A stretch of 14,153 bases of DNA from an uncultured Verrucomicrobiota bacterium (GTDB taxonomy: Bacteria; Verrucomicrobiota; Verrucomicrobiia; Limisphaerales; UBA9464). A program made the translations under genes and the position numbers. The DNA lies in contig CAIYXO010000159.1 of NCBI GenBank assembly GCA_903930165.1, positions 1-14,153 of the forward strand, given 5' to 3'. A model generated the notes under the pieces. That model was not told the origin of the DNA and searched no databases. It worked only from the letters and a program-made list of their open reading frames with translations. Positions 1 to 9,000 of this stretch are shown here, in pieces (within the stretch, counting starts at the first letter, position 1; the number at the start of each line of letters is the position of its first letter).

Positions 1-1314
1 CCGGTTCGGCCAAGCATCCCCTTCCGCCGTCTTCCGATCCAGCCGACGGACATGGCCGTCGGCGGTGGGCATGACCAACAGGGCTCCATCCCGGGGATCG
101 GCACCAAACGCCGCGATGTTCCATTCCGACGCGATCCACTCGACCGTCGCGATGTCGTTTGTCTGCGTGCGGATCGATCCGATGTCCCCAGACAGGTCTG
201 CGAACAGGTAGCTGCCGTCGAGATCCGGATACAGAGCACCCCGATAAAAGCGGCTGCCGGTGACCGCCGAGCGACCGCTCTCGTGGGTGTAGTCGAAGAC
301 CGGCCTCGTCGTCGGTGGCGCGTCGGGAAAGGCCCAGCTCCAATCGAGGTTGCCCTCCCGCCAAGGCCATCCGTAGTTCCCACCGGGAACGACGCGGTTG
401 ATCTCCTCCCTCAGGAAGAGCCCGACATCGTTGGCCCACAGGTCGCCGCTGAGGGGGTCGAAGCTGAATTGCCAGGGGTTCCGCATCCCGATCGCGTAGA
501 ACTCGGTCCGGAGGCTGGACGGCTCGAGTCCGCTCCACACCTCCCGCCCTCCCAGTTCGTAGCGGGTGGCCCCGATGAAGGGATTGTCGGCGGGGATCGA
601 GTAGTTCCCGGGCTCGACGCCTTCGCCGGGATTCGGTGTCAGGCTTCCAGGGCGCTTGTCGACGTCCAGACGGAGGATCCCGCCGAAGAAGCCACGGTCG
701 ATCCGCTGGGTGACGCGATCCTCGGCAAGGCTTCCGTCACCGACGGACAGGTAAAGGTATCCGTCGGGACCGAACATCAGCCCGCCGCCATTGTGGGCGG
801 GATTGGCGTCCACCTGCCGGAAGAGCACGGTCTCCGAGGAGCGATCGGGCAGTCCGTCGCCACCCACCGGCACATGGAACCGGGACAATCTCTGCTCGAA
901 CCCCGAAAGTCCCGCCACCGTGGTCTTCCGGGAGTAGTAGACGAAGAGCCAGCCGTTGGTCCCGAATCCGGGATGAAACGCCATCCCGAGAAGTCCGGTC
1001 TCGGCCTCACGGAACACATGTTCGCTGAGGTCGAGATAGACCCGGGAAGTCGGCCGGTCCAGAGGAGCGACCTCCTTGGCGATTCCACCCTGCTCGAAAA
1101 GGATGATCCGATTCGTCTCACCCGGCGGAACGACGGCTCCGATCGAGAAGGTGGGCTCGAGTCCCGGAAAGGCCTTGGCGAGCGAAAACCGCCCCGGGGA
1201 AGGGTTGAGGGGAACACGCCCTCCGTCCCACGAGCCCCTTTCGAAGGCGACCGCGGCCGGCGCGGAGACCAGCAGGGAGAAGGCGGCACCGCAAAACGCG
1301 ATTCGGCCGATCAC
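1..1314 (-). CDS. Secreted glucose/sorbosone dehydrogenase-like (PQQ-type) beta-propeller protein, C-terminus cut by window edge
   Basis: Reading the minus strand gives an uninterrupted frame of 438 codons that leaves the window at base 1. It resembles the soluble aldose/glucose-sorbosone dehydrogenase family (COG2133), whose members oxidise sugars with PQQ in the periplasm. Visible family motifs: TGLLGMAFHPGF (about 107-118), AHNGGGLMFGPDGYLYLSVGDG region (173-194, with H174 at the place of the catalytic histidine of soluble glucose dehydrogenase), GMRNPWQFSFD (276-286), GGNYGWPW (311-318) and VTGSRFYRG (351-359). The N-terminus is a signal peptide (hydrophobic residues 6-23, cleavage likely after AVA). 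I chose GTG at 1314 because it sits just before the signal peptide; no clear ribosome site precedes it. An in-frame ATG at 1491 would overlap livF and bury the signal peptide 60 residues deep, so it is less likely. The propeller seems nearly complete at the edge (GHVRRLDRK); many relatives carry a further C-terminal cytochrome c domain, which cannot be seen here. The actual substrate is unknown. Confidence 0.85.
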   Translation of the reverse strand, partial: MIGRIAFCGAAFSLLVSAPAAVAFERGSWDGGRVPLNPSPGRFSLAKAFPGLEPTFSIGAVVPPGETNRIILFEQGGIAKEVAPLDRPTSRVYLDLSEHVFREAETGLLGMAFHPGFGTNGWLFVYYSRKTTVAGLSGFEQRLSRFHVPVGGDGLPDRSSETVLFRQVDANPAHNGGGLMFGPDGYLYLSVGDGSLAEDRVTQRIDRGFFGGILRLDVDKRPGSLTPNPGEGVEPGNYSIPADNPFIGATRYELGGREVWSGLEPSSLRTEFYAIGMRNPWQFSFDPLSGDLWANDVGLFLREEINRVVPGGNYGWPWREGNLDWSWAFPDAPPTTRPVFDYTHESGRSAVTGSRFYRGALYPDLDGSYLFADLSGDIGSIRTQTNDIATVEWIASEWNIAAFGADPRDGALLVMPTADGHVRRLDRKTAEGDAWPNR

Positions 1315-1456
1315 GGCGCGGACGAGGGTACAGGGGGCATTTTGGACGGAAATCGGCACGCGCGGAGGAAGACGCAAGCCGGCGACGATGGTTTCATCGG
1401 GCTGGAAAACGACGGAACGAACCGGTGGCAACCTCCACGGAACCCATCCGAGCGGG
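1315..1456 (-). other. Gap between livF and the dehydrogenase gene
   Basis: This 142-base stretch is open in the dehydrogenase frame but does not look like its N-terminus. A perfect small palindrome, GCGGG-TCA-CCCGC at 1452-1464, sits on the livF stop codon; its stem is 5 bp and no T-run follows, so it is a poor intrinsic terminator. I see no convincing promoter. Read-through from livF into the dehydrogenase gene is possible. Confidence 0.4.
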
Positions 1457-2164
1457 TCACCCGCCGAGGTAGGCGTTCCGGACGTCGGCATTCGACCGCA
1501 GTTCCTGGGCCGGACCGGAGAGGATCACGCGGCCGGTCTCCAGCACATACCCGAAGTGGCTCACCTCGAGGGCAAGGTTCGCGTTCTGCTCGACGAGCAG
1601 GATGGGAAGCTTGCGGTCCCGATTGAGCTCCACCAACCGGCCGAAGATCTCCTTCACCAGGAGCGGCGCGATTCCCAGCGAGGGCTCGTCCAGCATCAGG
1701 AATCGGGGACGGCTCATCAACGCACGCCCGATGGCCAGCATCTGCTGCTCGCCGCCGGAGAGCGTGCCGGCCGCCTGCTCCGCCCGCTCGCGCAGCCTGG
1801 GGAACATGTGGAAGACGAACTCGAGCTCGGAGGCGATCCAGGCCTTGTCCCTCTGGAGATAGGCGCCCATGTGGAGGTTCTCGAGGACGGTGAGGTTGGC
1901 GAAGACCATCCGGCCCTCCGGACTGTGCGCCAAGCCGAGCCCGACCACCTCGTGCGGCGGCATCCCGGTGATGTCGCGTCCGTCGAAACGGATCGTTCCC
2001 GACCGGGGCCGCACCATCCCGGAGATGGATCTCAGGGTGGTGGTCTTCCCGGCGCCGTTGCCGCCGATCAGGGTGACGATCGCGCCGGAGTCCACGCGGA
2101 GCGAAACGCCATGGAGCGCACGGATTGCGCCATAGGAGACGATGAGGTCTTTGATCTCGAGCAT
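1457..2164 (-). CDS. livF: Branched-chain amino acid-type ABC transporter, ATP-binding protein LivF
   Basis: The 235-residue product is one of the two cytoplasmic ATPases that power a LivHMGF importer. Walker A is GGNGAGKT (34-41), the ABC signature is LSGGE (135-139) and Walker B is FLMLDEP (155-161, catalytic E160). Two features separate LivF from LivG: the Q-loop region reads SPEGR (81-85), and the switch position reads VEQN (191-194), with glutamine where LivG has the H-loop histidine. Length is typical for LivF (about 230-240). The ATG at 2164 lies one base after the livG stop, preceded by AAGGA within the end of livG, so translation is probably coupled. Substrate type cannot be read from the ATPase; the family serves Leu/Ile/Val, but also urea and amides. 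Confidence 0.95.
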   Translation of the reverse strand: MLEIKDLIVSYGAIRALHGVSLRVDSGAIVTLIGGNGAGKTTTLRSISGMVRPRSGTIRFDGRDITGMPPHEVVGLGLAHSPEGRMVFANLTVLENLHMGAYLQRDKAWIASELEFVFHMFPRLRERAEQAAGTLSGGEQQMLAIGRALMSRPRFLMLDEPSLGIAPLLVKEIFGRLVELNRDRKLPILLVEQNANLALEVSHFGYVLETGRVILSGPAQELRSNADVRNAYLGG

Positions 2165-2165
2165 C

Positions 2166-2948
2166 TCAGGATTCCTTCACGGGCTCCTCGCCGAGGTAGG
2201 CCGCGATGACCTTGGGATTGCCGCGGATCCCGGCCGGAGTGCCCTCGGCGATCTTGCGGCCGTATTCGAGGACGTGGATCCGTTCGCAGATTCCCATGAC
2301 CACCTTCATGTCGTGTTCGACCAGGAGGATCGCGAGACCGAAACGGTCGCGGATGAAGCGGATGAGCTTCATCAGCTCGTCCTTCTCCGTGGGATTCATC
2401 CCGGCGGCGGGCTCGTCCAACAGCAGCAGCTTGGGCCGCGTGGCGAGGGCGCGGATGATCTCGAGCCGACGCTGGTCACCGTAGGAAAGGCTCTTCGCGG
2501 GTTCGTCCTGGACCCGTTCGAGACGGAAGATCGAGAGCAGTTCACGGGTGCGTTCGCGCAGTTCGACCTCCTCCGCCTGGAACTTCGGGCCACGGGTCAA
2601 TGAATGGACCGAGTCGTGTTCGAGGTGCAGGTGGAAGGCGACGCGGACGTTGTCGAACACCGTCAGGCTGGGGAAGAGGCGGATGTTCTGGAAGGTGCGT
2701 GCGATGCCGAGCTCGGTGATTCGATAGGGCTTGAGCCCGGCGGTCGGCCTGCCGGCGAAGGTGATCGCGCCCTCGGTGGGCTGGTACACGCCGGTGATCA
2801 TGTTGAACACCGTGGTCTTGCCGGCGCCGTTCGGTCCGATCAGCCCGGCCAGTTCCCCTTCCCGGACGTCGGCGTCCACTGCGGACACCGCGGTCAGTCC
2901 GCCGAACCGGATGGTCACCCCGGAGAGTTCGAGGAGGGGCGCGCTCAA
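2166..2948 (-). CDS. livG: Branched-chain amino acid-type ABC transporter, ATP-binding protein LivG (TTG start)
   Basis: The 260-residue product is the second ATPase of the importer. Walker A GPNGAGKT (38-45), Q-loop TFQN (Q87), signature LSYGD (154-158), Walker B LLLLDEP (174-180, E179) and H-loop VEHD (H212) are all present. The signature has Y and D where the canonical form has LSGGE/Q; LSYGDQ is usual for LivG. The frame is open far upstream, into livM, but that part is a shadow. The start is a TTG at 2948 whose last two bases are the first two of the livM stop (TTGA overlap). A perfect AAGGAGG lies 7 nt upstream (2956-2962), which settles the start. The reading SAPLLELSGVTIRFGG then matches the usual LivG N-terminus. 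It sits between livM and livF in the canonical order. Confidence 0.95.
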   Translation of the reverse strand: MSAPLLELSGVTIRFGGLTAVSAVDADVREGELAGLIGPNGAGKTTVFNMITGVYQPTEGAITFAGRPTAGLKPYRITELGIARTFQNIRLFPSLTVFDNVRVAFHLHLEHDSVHSLTRGPKFQAEEVELRERTRELLSIFRLERVQDEPAKSLSYGDQRRLEIIRALATRPKLLLLDEPAAGMNPTEKDELMKLIRFIRDRFGLAILLVEHDMKVVMGICERIHVLEYGRKIAEGTPAGIRGNPKVIAAYLGEEPVKES

Positions 2949-3892
2949 GGGCGGGCCTCCTTCTTCGGCCACAGGGGCCAGACGAACAATCCCTGGGGGC
3001 GGGTGAGCATGAGGACGATCAGCAGGACCGAGTAGACGATCATGCGGAAGGCCCCGGTCTGGCGGAGGCTCTCGGTCAGCACGGTGAGGAGGAGCGCGGC
3101 GACCACCACGCCGGAATGGCGGCCCATGCCTCCGAGGATGACCATGACCACGATCTCGATGCTCTTGTCGAAGGAGAACCCGCCCGGATTGAGGTAGCCC
3201 TTCAGGTGGGCATAGAGGCCGCCGGCGACGCCGGCGAAGAAGGCGCCGACGACGAAGGCGGTGATCTTGTAGCGGGTGGTGTTCAGCCCCATCGCCTCGG
3301 CGGCCACCTCGTCGTCCGCCACCGCGAGGAAGCCGCGGCCGTAGGTCGAGTTCAGGAGCGCCCAGACGACATAGACGGTCACGGCGGCGGATCCGAAGAC
3401 CCAGAAGAAGTTGGTGTGGTTCGGGATCCCGGTGAGCCCGCGGGAAGCCCCCACGGCATCCACGTTCTGGAGCACCACCTTGATGATCTCGCCGAAGCCG
3501 AGGGTGACGATGGCGAGGTAGTCGCCCTTGAGACGGAGGGAAGGCGCGCCGACGGCGATGCCAGCCAGGGCCGCGAGCAGTCCGCCGGCGACGAGGGAAA
3601 GCGGGAAGAAGACCCACTGGAGCAGGTTCGCGGAAAGGCCGAGGCGGGGAGCCAGGGTCGTGGTCAGCATCGCCGAGGCGTAGGCGCCGACGGCCATGAA
3701 CCCGGCATGGCCGAGGGAGAACTGCCCGGTGAAGCCGTTGATGAGGTTGAGGCTGGAGGCGAGGACGACGCTGATGCCGGCCCCGAGCGCCACGTCGAGG
3801 AAGTAGGGGTTCAACCGCCCGGATACGGCCGAAAGCAGCGCGGAAGCGGCCAGGACGGCGAGCAGGATTCTCTGGGATCTCGGCGGAAACAT
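2945..3892 (-). CDS. livM: Branched-chain amino acid-type ABC transporter, permease LivM
   Basis: The 315-residue product is a polytopic inner-membrane permease that pairs with LivH to form the translocation path. Family landmarks are LNLINGFTGQFSLGHAGFMA (48-67), SLRLKGDYLAIVTLGFGE (118-135), the ATPase-contacting cytoplasmic loop VADDEVAAEAMGLN (191-204) and KSIEIVVMVILGGMG (243-257). Many hydrophobic segments follow each other from residue 9 to about 305; roughly eight to ten span the membrane. Length is normal for short LivM proteins; E. coli LivM is longer at its N-terminus. ATG at 3892 is chosen because it opens directly on the first hydrophobic helix and lies 5 nt after the livH stop, with an AAGG about 10 nt upstream. 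The frame is open further upstream but overlaps livH. Confidence 0.95.
   Translation of the reverse strand: MFPPRSQRILLAVLAASALLSAVSGRLNPYFLDVALGAGISVVLASSLNLINGFTGQFSLGHAGFMAVGAYASAMLTTTLAPRLGLSANLLQWVFFPLSLVAGGLLAALAGIAVGAPSLRLKGDYLAIVTLGFGEIIKVVLQNVDAVGASRGLTGIPNHTNFFWVFGSAAVTVYVVWALLNSTYGRGFLAVADDEVAAEAMGLNTTRYKITAFVVGAFFAGVAGGLYAHLKGYLNPGGFSFDKSIEIVVMVILGGMGRHSGVVVAALLLTVLTESLRQTGAFRMIVYSVLLIVLMLTRPQGLFVWPLWPKKEARP
2956..2962 (-). promoter_or_regulatory. Strong ribosome binding site that sets the livG TTG start
   Basis: AAGGAGG, a full match to the anti-Shine-Dalgarno core, is separated from the TTG at 2948 by a 7-nt spacer. It lies inside the last codons of livM, encoding part of the KKEARP tail. 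It is the strongest ribosome site in the window and probably compensates for the weak TTG initiation codon. Confidence 0.8.
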
Positions 3893-3897
3893 GGGCG

Positions 3898-4803
3898 TCA
3901 GACCTTCTCCACCTTCAGCTTCCCGAGCAGGCCGGCCGGCCGGAAAAGGAGGATGGCGATGAGGATGGCGAACGCGATGGCGTCGCGGAAGGTGGAGAGG
4001 CGAGTGCCCGAGACGAAGGTCTCGACGAGTCCGATCAGCAGTCCGCCGAGGGCCGCGCCGGGAAGGTTGCCGATGCCGCCGAGTACCGCGGCGACGAAGG
4101 CCTTCAGCCCCGGAAGGGTTCCCATGAGGGGATCGATGCTCGGGTAGTTGGTGGCGTAGAGGACCCCGCCGGCGCCGGCGAGGGCGGAACCGAGCGCGAA
4201 GGTGAAGGAGATGATGCGGTCGTTGTTGATGCCGACCAGCGAGGCCGCCGTGGCGTTGAAGGACAAGGCACGCATCGCGGTGCCGATCCTCGTGCGGTGG
4301 ACGATCCAGTAGAGCACCGCGAGGAGGACGATGGTGACGGCGAGGACGACGATCTGGTTCGTGGAGACGGTGAGGCCGCCGAGGTGGATCTGACGGGCGG
4401 GGAAGAGCTCGGGAAAGGCGCGGGGGTTGGGACCGAATCCGATCGTGGGATTCTGGGAGACGTTCTGGATCAGCAGGGAGACGCCGATGGCGGTGATCAG
4501 GACGGTGAGGGTCGATCGGTTGCGAAGGGGCTTGTAGGCCAGTTTCTCGACCACCACCCCGAGGACAGCGCAGACGACCATGGCGAGGGCCAGCGCTGCC
4601 AGGCCGCCGCCGAAGGAGCGGGTCGGAAGATGGAGTTTCTCGACCGCGGCCCAGCCGACGAAGGCGCCGAGCATGAACACGTCGCTGTGGGCGAAGTTGA
4701 TGAAGCGAAGGACCCCGTAGACCATGGTGTACCCCAGCGCGATCAGCGCGTAGATCGCACCCAGCGAGACGCCGTTGAGCACCTGTTGGAGAAATTCGGT
4801 CAT
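3898..4803 (-). CDS. livH: Branched-chain amino acid-type ABC transporter, permease LivH
   Basis: The 301-residue product is the first permease of the Liv importer. It starts in the characteristic way (TEFLQQVLNGVSLGAIYAL) and carries RFINFAHSDVFMLGAF (33-48; serine replaces the more usual glycine after FAH), the EAA-like loop MRALSFNATAASLVGIN (177-193) and AVLGGIGNLPGAALGG (239-254). About eight hydrophobic segments are visible. I prefer ATG 4803 because the family N-terminus begins there; a TTG at 4860 would add 19 polar residues (Cys- and Arg-rich) with no family resemblance. No Shine-Dalgarno precedes the ATG. It follows livK after a 103-nt gap that holds a hairpin, and is followed 5 nt later by livM. 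Confidence 0.94.
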   Translation of the reverse strand: MTEFLQQVLNGVSLGAIYALIALGYTMVYGVLRFINFAHSDVFMLGAFVGWAAVEKLHLPTRSFGGGLAALALAMVVCAVLGVVVEKLAYKPLRNRSTLTVLITAIGVSLLIQNVSQNPTIGFGPNPRAFPELFPARQIHLGGLTVSTNQIVVLAVTIVLLAVLYWIVHRTRIGTAMRALSFNATAASLVGINNDRIISFTFALGSALAGAGGVLYATNYPSIDPLMGTLPGLKAFVAAVLGGIGNLPGAALGGLLIGLVETFVSGTRLSTFRDAIAFAILIAILLFRPAGLLGKLKVEKV

Positions 4804-4906
4804 GTCTTGGGGAGCCGGAACCGCGTCGGCCCGGCAAAGGAAACGCGCCCGGCAACTCAAAGTCGAGCGTCACGGCGGCGTGACACGAAGACGGGGCGTC
4901 CGTGCC
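4804..4906 (-). promoter_or_regulatory. livK-livH intercistronic gap with a small hairpin
   Basis: This 103-base gap is the only sizeable gap inside the transporter operon. It holds an inverted repeat GTCACG-GCGG-CGTGAC (4869-4884): a 6-bp stem with a tetraloop and no T-run on either strand. In many binding-protein-dependent operons a hairpin at this position lets the binding-protein message outlast the permease part. That role is inferred from position only. A partial terminator or a chance palindrome in GC-rich DNA is equally possible. Confidence 0.3.
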
Positions 4907-6094
4907 TCAGGACGACGCACGTCCCGGGTCGCCAGGGTCCACCACACGAAGGAACCGGAAGGCCCCGTCGCGCACGCCGATGATCACGGCCGGCTTGCGG
5001 GCGTTGCGGCTGGAGTCCATGGAGATCCGACCCGTAATCCCCTGGAATTCCCGCGTCGCCGCGAGGGCGGTGCGGATCGCCGGGGAATCCACGGATCCGG
5101 CCCTCCGGATGGCATCGGCGACGAGCTGTAGGGTGTCGAAAGCCAGGGCCGACACGCCGGTGGGCGGCCGTTCGAAGCGGCGGCGGAACCGGTCGAGGAA
5201 ACCGACCACCAGAGGATCCGTGTTCTCCGGGGAGAAATGGACCGGGAAATAGGCCCCTTCCGCGGTCCGGCCCGCGACCTCGAGCAACTCCGGCGCTTCC
5301 CAGCCGTCGCTGCCCAGCATCGGTCCGGCAAACCCGAGGTCCCTCGCCTGGCGGAGGATCAGCCCTCCGGAATGATAGTAGGACGGGGCGAAGACCGCCT
5401 CGATCCCGGCGGACTTCAGGGCGGTCAACTGCGCCCGGAAATCCTTGTCGCCCCCGCTGAACCTCTGTTCGGAGACAACTGTTCCGCCCTCTGCAGCAAA
5501 CCGCTCCCGGAACACCGACGCCAGCCCCAGGCTGTAGGGCGCGGAGGCGTCGACGAGCAGTCCGACCCTGGAAAGTCCCAGCGATTCCCTGGCAAATCGT
5601 GCCATGACCGCCCCTTGAAACGGGTCGGTGAAGCAAACGCGGAAGACGCAGTCGCCGATCTCGGTGACCTTGGGATTGGTCGCGGCCGGGGAGACCATCG
5701 GCACACCCGCGGCCTGGCAGAGCGGACCCGCCTCGAGGCAACGCCCCGAGTTGCCGTCGCCGATCACGGCCACGACGTGGTCGCGGGACAACAGCTTCTT
5801 CACCGCGGTCGCGGATTCCCCGGCCGTCGTCCGGTTGTCCTCCCGGATCAATTCCAGCCGACGTCCCAGGACCCCGCCTGCGGCGTTGATCTCCTCAAGC
5901 GCGAGCGTCGCCCCCATGTCCGTGTATTGGCCAAGGCCGGCCTCGCTGCCCGAGAGCGCCCCGAAGAGGCCGATGCGGATCGCCTGCGCGGCCGGGTCGC
6001 CCTCCTTTTCCCGGCAACCGGCAAGGACGGCGGAAACCGCAGCGAGGGTCAGGAAACGGCGGCGCGAATGGGGACCGGAATCGGATGGGTTCAT
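4907..6094 (-). CDS. livK: Branched-chain amino acid-type ABC transporter, substrate-binding lipoprotein (LivK/LivJ-like) with Tat-like signal
   Basis: The 395-residue product is a type I periplasmic binding protein that would capture the substrate and deliver it to LivHM. The family N-domain begins IRIGLFGALSGSEAGLGQY (about 39-57) and continues with GATLALEEINAAGGVLGRRL (61-80). VSPAATNP (134-141) and SAPYSLGL (184-191) lie in the ligand-cleft region, and a typical C-lobe contains DGWEAPEL. The N-terminus combines a twin-arginine-like motif SRRRFLT (10-16) with a short hydrophobic stretch and a lipobox LAGC (24-27), so it is probably a lipid-anchored, Tat-exported protein. ATG 6094 overlaps the stop of the upstream membrane protein gene (ATGA). 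The reading frame is open far upstream, but that part is the shadow of the neighbour. Ligand is unknown: leucine-type amino acids are the default, and amides or urea-like compounds cannot be excluded. Confidence 0.92.
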   Translation of the reverse strand: MNPSDSGPHSRRRFLTLAAVSAVLAGCREKEGDPAAQAIRIGLFGALSGSEAGLGQYTDMGATLALEEINAAGGVLGRRLELIREDNRTTAGESATAVKKLLSRDHVVAVIGDGNSGRCLEAGPLCQAAGVPMVSPAATNPKVTEIGDCVFRVCFTDPFQGAVMARFARESLGLSRVGLLVDASAPYSLGLASVFRERFAAEGGTVVSEQRFSGGDKDFRAQLTALKSAGIEAVFAPSYYHSGGLILRQARDLGFAGPMLGSDGWEAPELLEVAGRTAEGAYFPVHFSPENTDPLVVGFLDRFRRRFERPPTGVSALAFDTLQLVADAIRRAGSVDSPAIRTALAATREFQGITGRISMDSSRNARKPAVIIGVRDGAFRFLRVVDPGDPGRASS

Positions 6095-9000
6095 GGGGCC
6101 GCAGTTTTCAGGGGGGCCATGGTACGGGGAGGCGGCTCCTGCGCCAACGCGATGGCGCGCCGCACGAGCATGTTCAGGTATTCGTCGCCGGTGGACAGAT
6201 CCGGCGTCAGGAACCCCAAACGTCCGTAGCCCGCCGCCATCTCCAAGGCGCGCGGCACCCGGCCCGCCCGGATCTCCGAGTCCACAAGCCGGGACATCAT
6301 CCGCGTGAGAACCCCCGCGTCCTTCTTGAAATCGATCGGTCCGTAGAGCTTCTCGTCCGGGTTCATCGCCTGCTCGAAGAGCTTCCGGGCACGGTCGTCC
6401 TGCCCACGATCCCAGCACACCTCGGCCAACCGGGCCCGGTGCATCCGCTGGTTGTCGGGATCGAGTTCCGTGAGAACGCCCAGGATCTGCTCGAGCCTCT
6501 CGGAGGAAGGCACATGGAAGGCGGATCTCCGCACCCGGTGCTTCAGCAGAAGCATGTCGGCGTAGGTTCGAAGCAGCGCCAGGTCCGCCAAGCGGTCGTC
6601 GTTCCGGAAGAAGGGATCGCCGGCCGTCCGGGCCGCGTCGCCGTCCGGAGCGGGATTCCGGATCGAGTAGGAACTCAGCAGGCGATGGGGCGCGGTGTCC
6701 TCGGGCGCGAGGGTCTTCCAACGGTCCAGGATCGAACGGAGGTAGGGCAGCTCGGGAATCCCCATCTTGGAGAACTGCAACGCCAGCGCCCGACAATCGT
6801 TGGTCGTAAGCGGATTCCGAAGGACATGGTCTCCGAGGAGCGTGCGGGGACGGGGATTCTGGAGCTCGTTGACCCGGTCCGGCAGCCCGGCGCTGCCGCG
6901 GACGAAAAACGCCTTCTGCGCGCGGTACTCGAGGATGGGCAGGAAATCGCTGTGGATCCGGGTCTCGCCGCGGACGAGATGGAACGCATCCCCGAGGCCG
7001 GTGACCTGGAGCGACAGGACGTTGACCAGGCGGGTCACCTCGATCTGCTCCAGGTCGGCGGCAACCGCCGGCACCGCAAGGCGACCGGCCATGGCGTCGA
7101 GGTCGACCTTGAACGGCTCCACCGTCCCGACCAGCAACAGGTCACCCACAGAGGTGTGCCAGAGGCTGAGGTGGGGGAACACCGATCCGAAGGTGGCGAC
7201 GACAGTCTCGAAGGTCGCGTCATCGGTCTCGTAGGTCTGCACCCATTGCGCCGCGATACCTCCCGGCGCGAGCCGTTCCCGGCAGTCCTCGTAGTACTCG
7301 CGGCTGAACACCGCGGCCACCCCGGCCATCCACGGATTGGAGGGCTCGGTCACGATCACGTCATAGCGGTGCGGGGTGGTCTTGAGGAAGGTCTTGGCGT
7401 CCTCGATGACCGTCCGGCACCGGGGATTCCGGAGCGCATCGTGGTTGAGCTTGTGGAAGTGGTCGCGGGCGGCGTCGCGCACCTCCGGGGAGATTTCCAC
7501 CAGGTCGACGTTGGTGATCGTGGGATGCTGCAGAAGCGAGCCGACGGTGACACCGGAACCGGCGCCCACCACGAGGGCGTTGACCGCGTTCGGGTGGAGC
7601 AGCATCGGGATGTGGCCCGCCAGGAGCTGGGTGCTCATGTCGTCGCCGGAACTGGCGTCGGTCTTCCCGTTCACCCGGAGGCTGAGTTCCCGTCCACCGG
7701 TGACGGGATCGTCCACCCCGATGACCGCCACCGTGGAGCCTGCGCCGTCCTTGAAGTACGGCAGGGCGAACATCCGGGTCCGCGCGCGGTACTCGTCGAC
7801 GTTCGCGGGCGGCCGCGGATCACGCCAAAGGCCGAGGAGGAACCCCCGGGTCCATCGTGGGTCGAGGAACGCCGAGGCGACGGAGGTCAGCGCCAGGGTG
7901 GCGACGACGCCGGCTCCGAGAAACTTCGCCATGGAGCCTCGGCGAGCGCCCAGGACTGCGAGGCCGATGAGGATGTTGAGGCCGACTCCGAACGCGAACG
8001 TGGTGGCCAACCCCAGTCGGGGAAGCAGCCAGAGTCCGGTGAGTGCGGCGCCGAGGACGGTTCCCAGCGTGTTCACCGCGAAGACCCGGCCCACCGAACG
8101 TCCGGTCCTGGAGATCTCCGCCGTGGCCACACGGGACACCAGCGGCAGCGTCATCCCGAGGCACACCGCCGGTCCGAACATCACCAGGAAACAAAGGACG
8201 CCTTGGCAGGCCTCGTACAGCGGGTAGGCCTCCGGGCGCCGAGCCAGGAGACCGGACATCTGGGCGAACCAGAACGGAAGCAGGTCGTAGAACCACATCG
8301 AGACGAACAGCGTTCCCGCGAGGGCCAGTTCCGCCACGGCAAAGGCGGTGAGGGTGTTCCAGCGGCGTTTCCAGCCGCTGATCAGCCAACTGCCCACGGC
8401 GATGCCGCTGATGAAGGTCGCGAGCATCAGCGAGTAGGCGTGGGTGCTGGAGCCGAGGGCAAGGCCGAGCAACCGCGTCCAAGCGATCTCGTAGAGCATG
8501 GCGACGAAGCCGGAAATCCCGGCGGATACGAGCGCCACCTTCAGCTCGAGCGGGGAGAAGGACTCGTCATCCGCAGGCTGGGACGCGGAGCCCGAGTCCT
8601 GGTGGAGATCACCGGTCCGGGCGCTCACGACATAGGTCACCAGGGCGATCGAGAGGCTCATGGCGGCCCCGAGATAGACCACCGTCTCGAGACCCAGGGT
8701 CGGGATCCACCACCAGTCGGAGAGCACGACGCCGACGACGGCACCGGTGCTGTTGATGGCGTAGAGGGCGGCCACCTTGCCGCGGAGTTCGCCGAGCGAG
8801 CGGGTGACGTACCGGGTGAGCGCAGGAAGCGTCGCCCCCATCAGCACGGTGGGGAAGAGAATGGTGACGCCGGCGAAGAGGAACTGGAGCGCGAGCCTCG
8901 ATCCGCCCTCCGGATGGACCGATCGGACCACGCCGAGGAAGAGGTCGTGGATCCACTCGTAGTACCCGGGAAAGATCACCGCGTAGAATCCGATGCCCGC

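Noticed and set aside
52..1626. Plus-strand open frame of 524 codons at the left end
   Set aside because: It is antisense to the sugar-dehydrogenase-like gene and the livF 3' end; the minus-strand reading has a signal peptide and family motifs throughout, while this frame has none.
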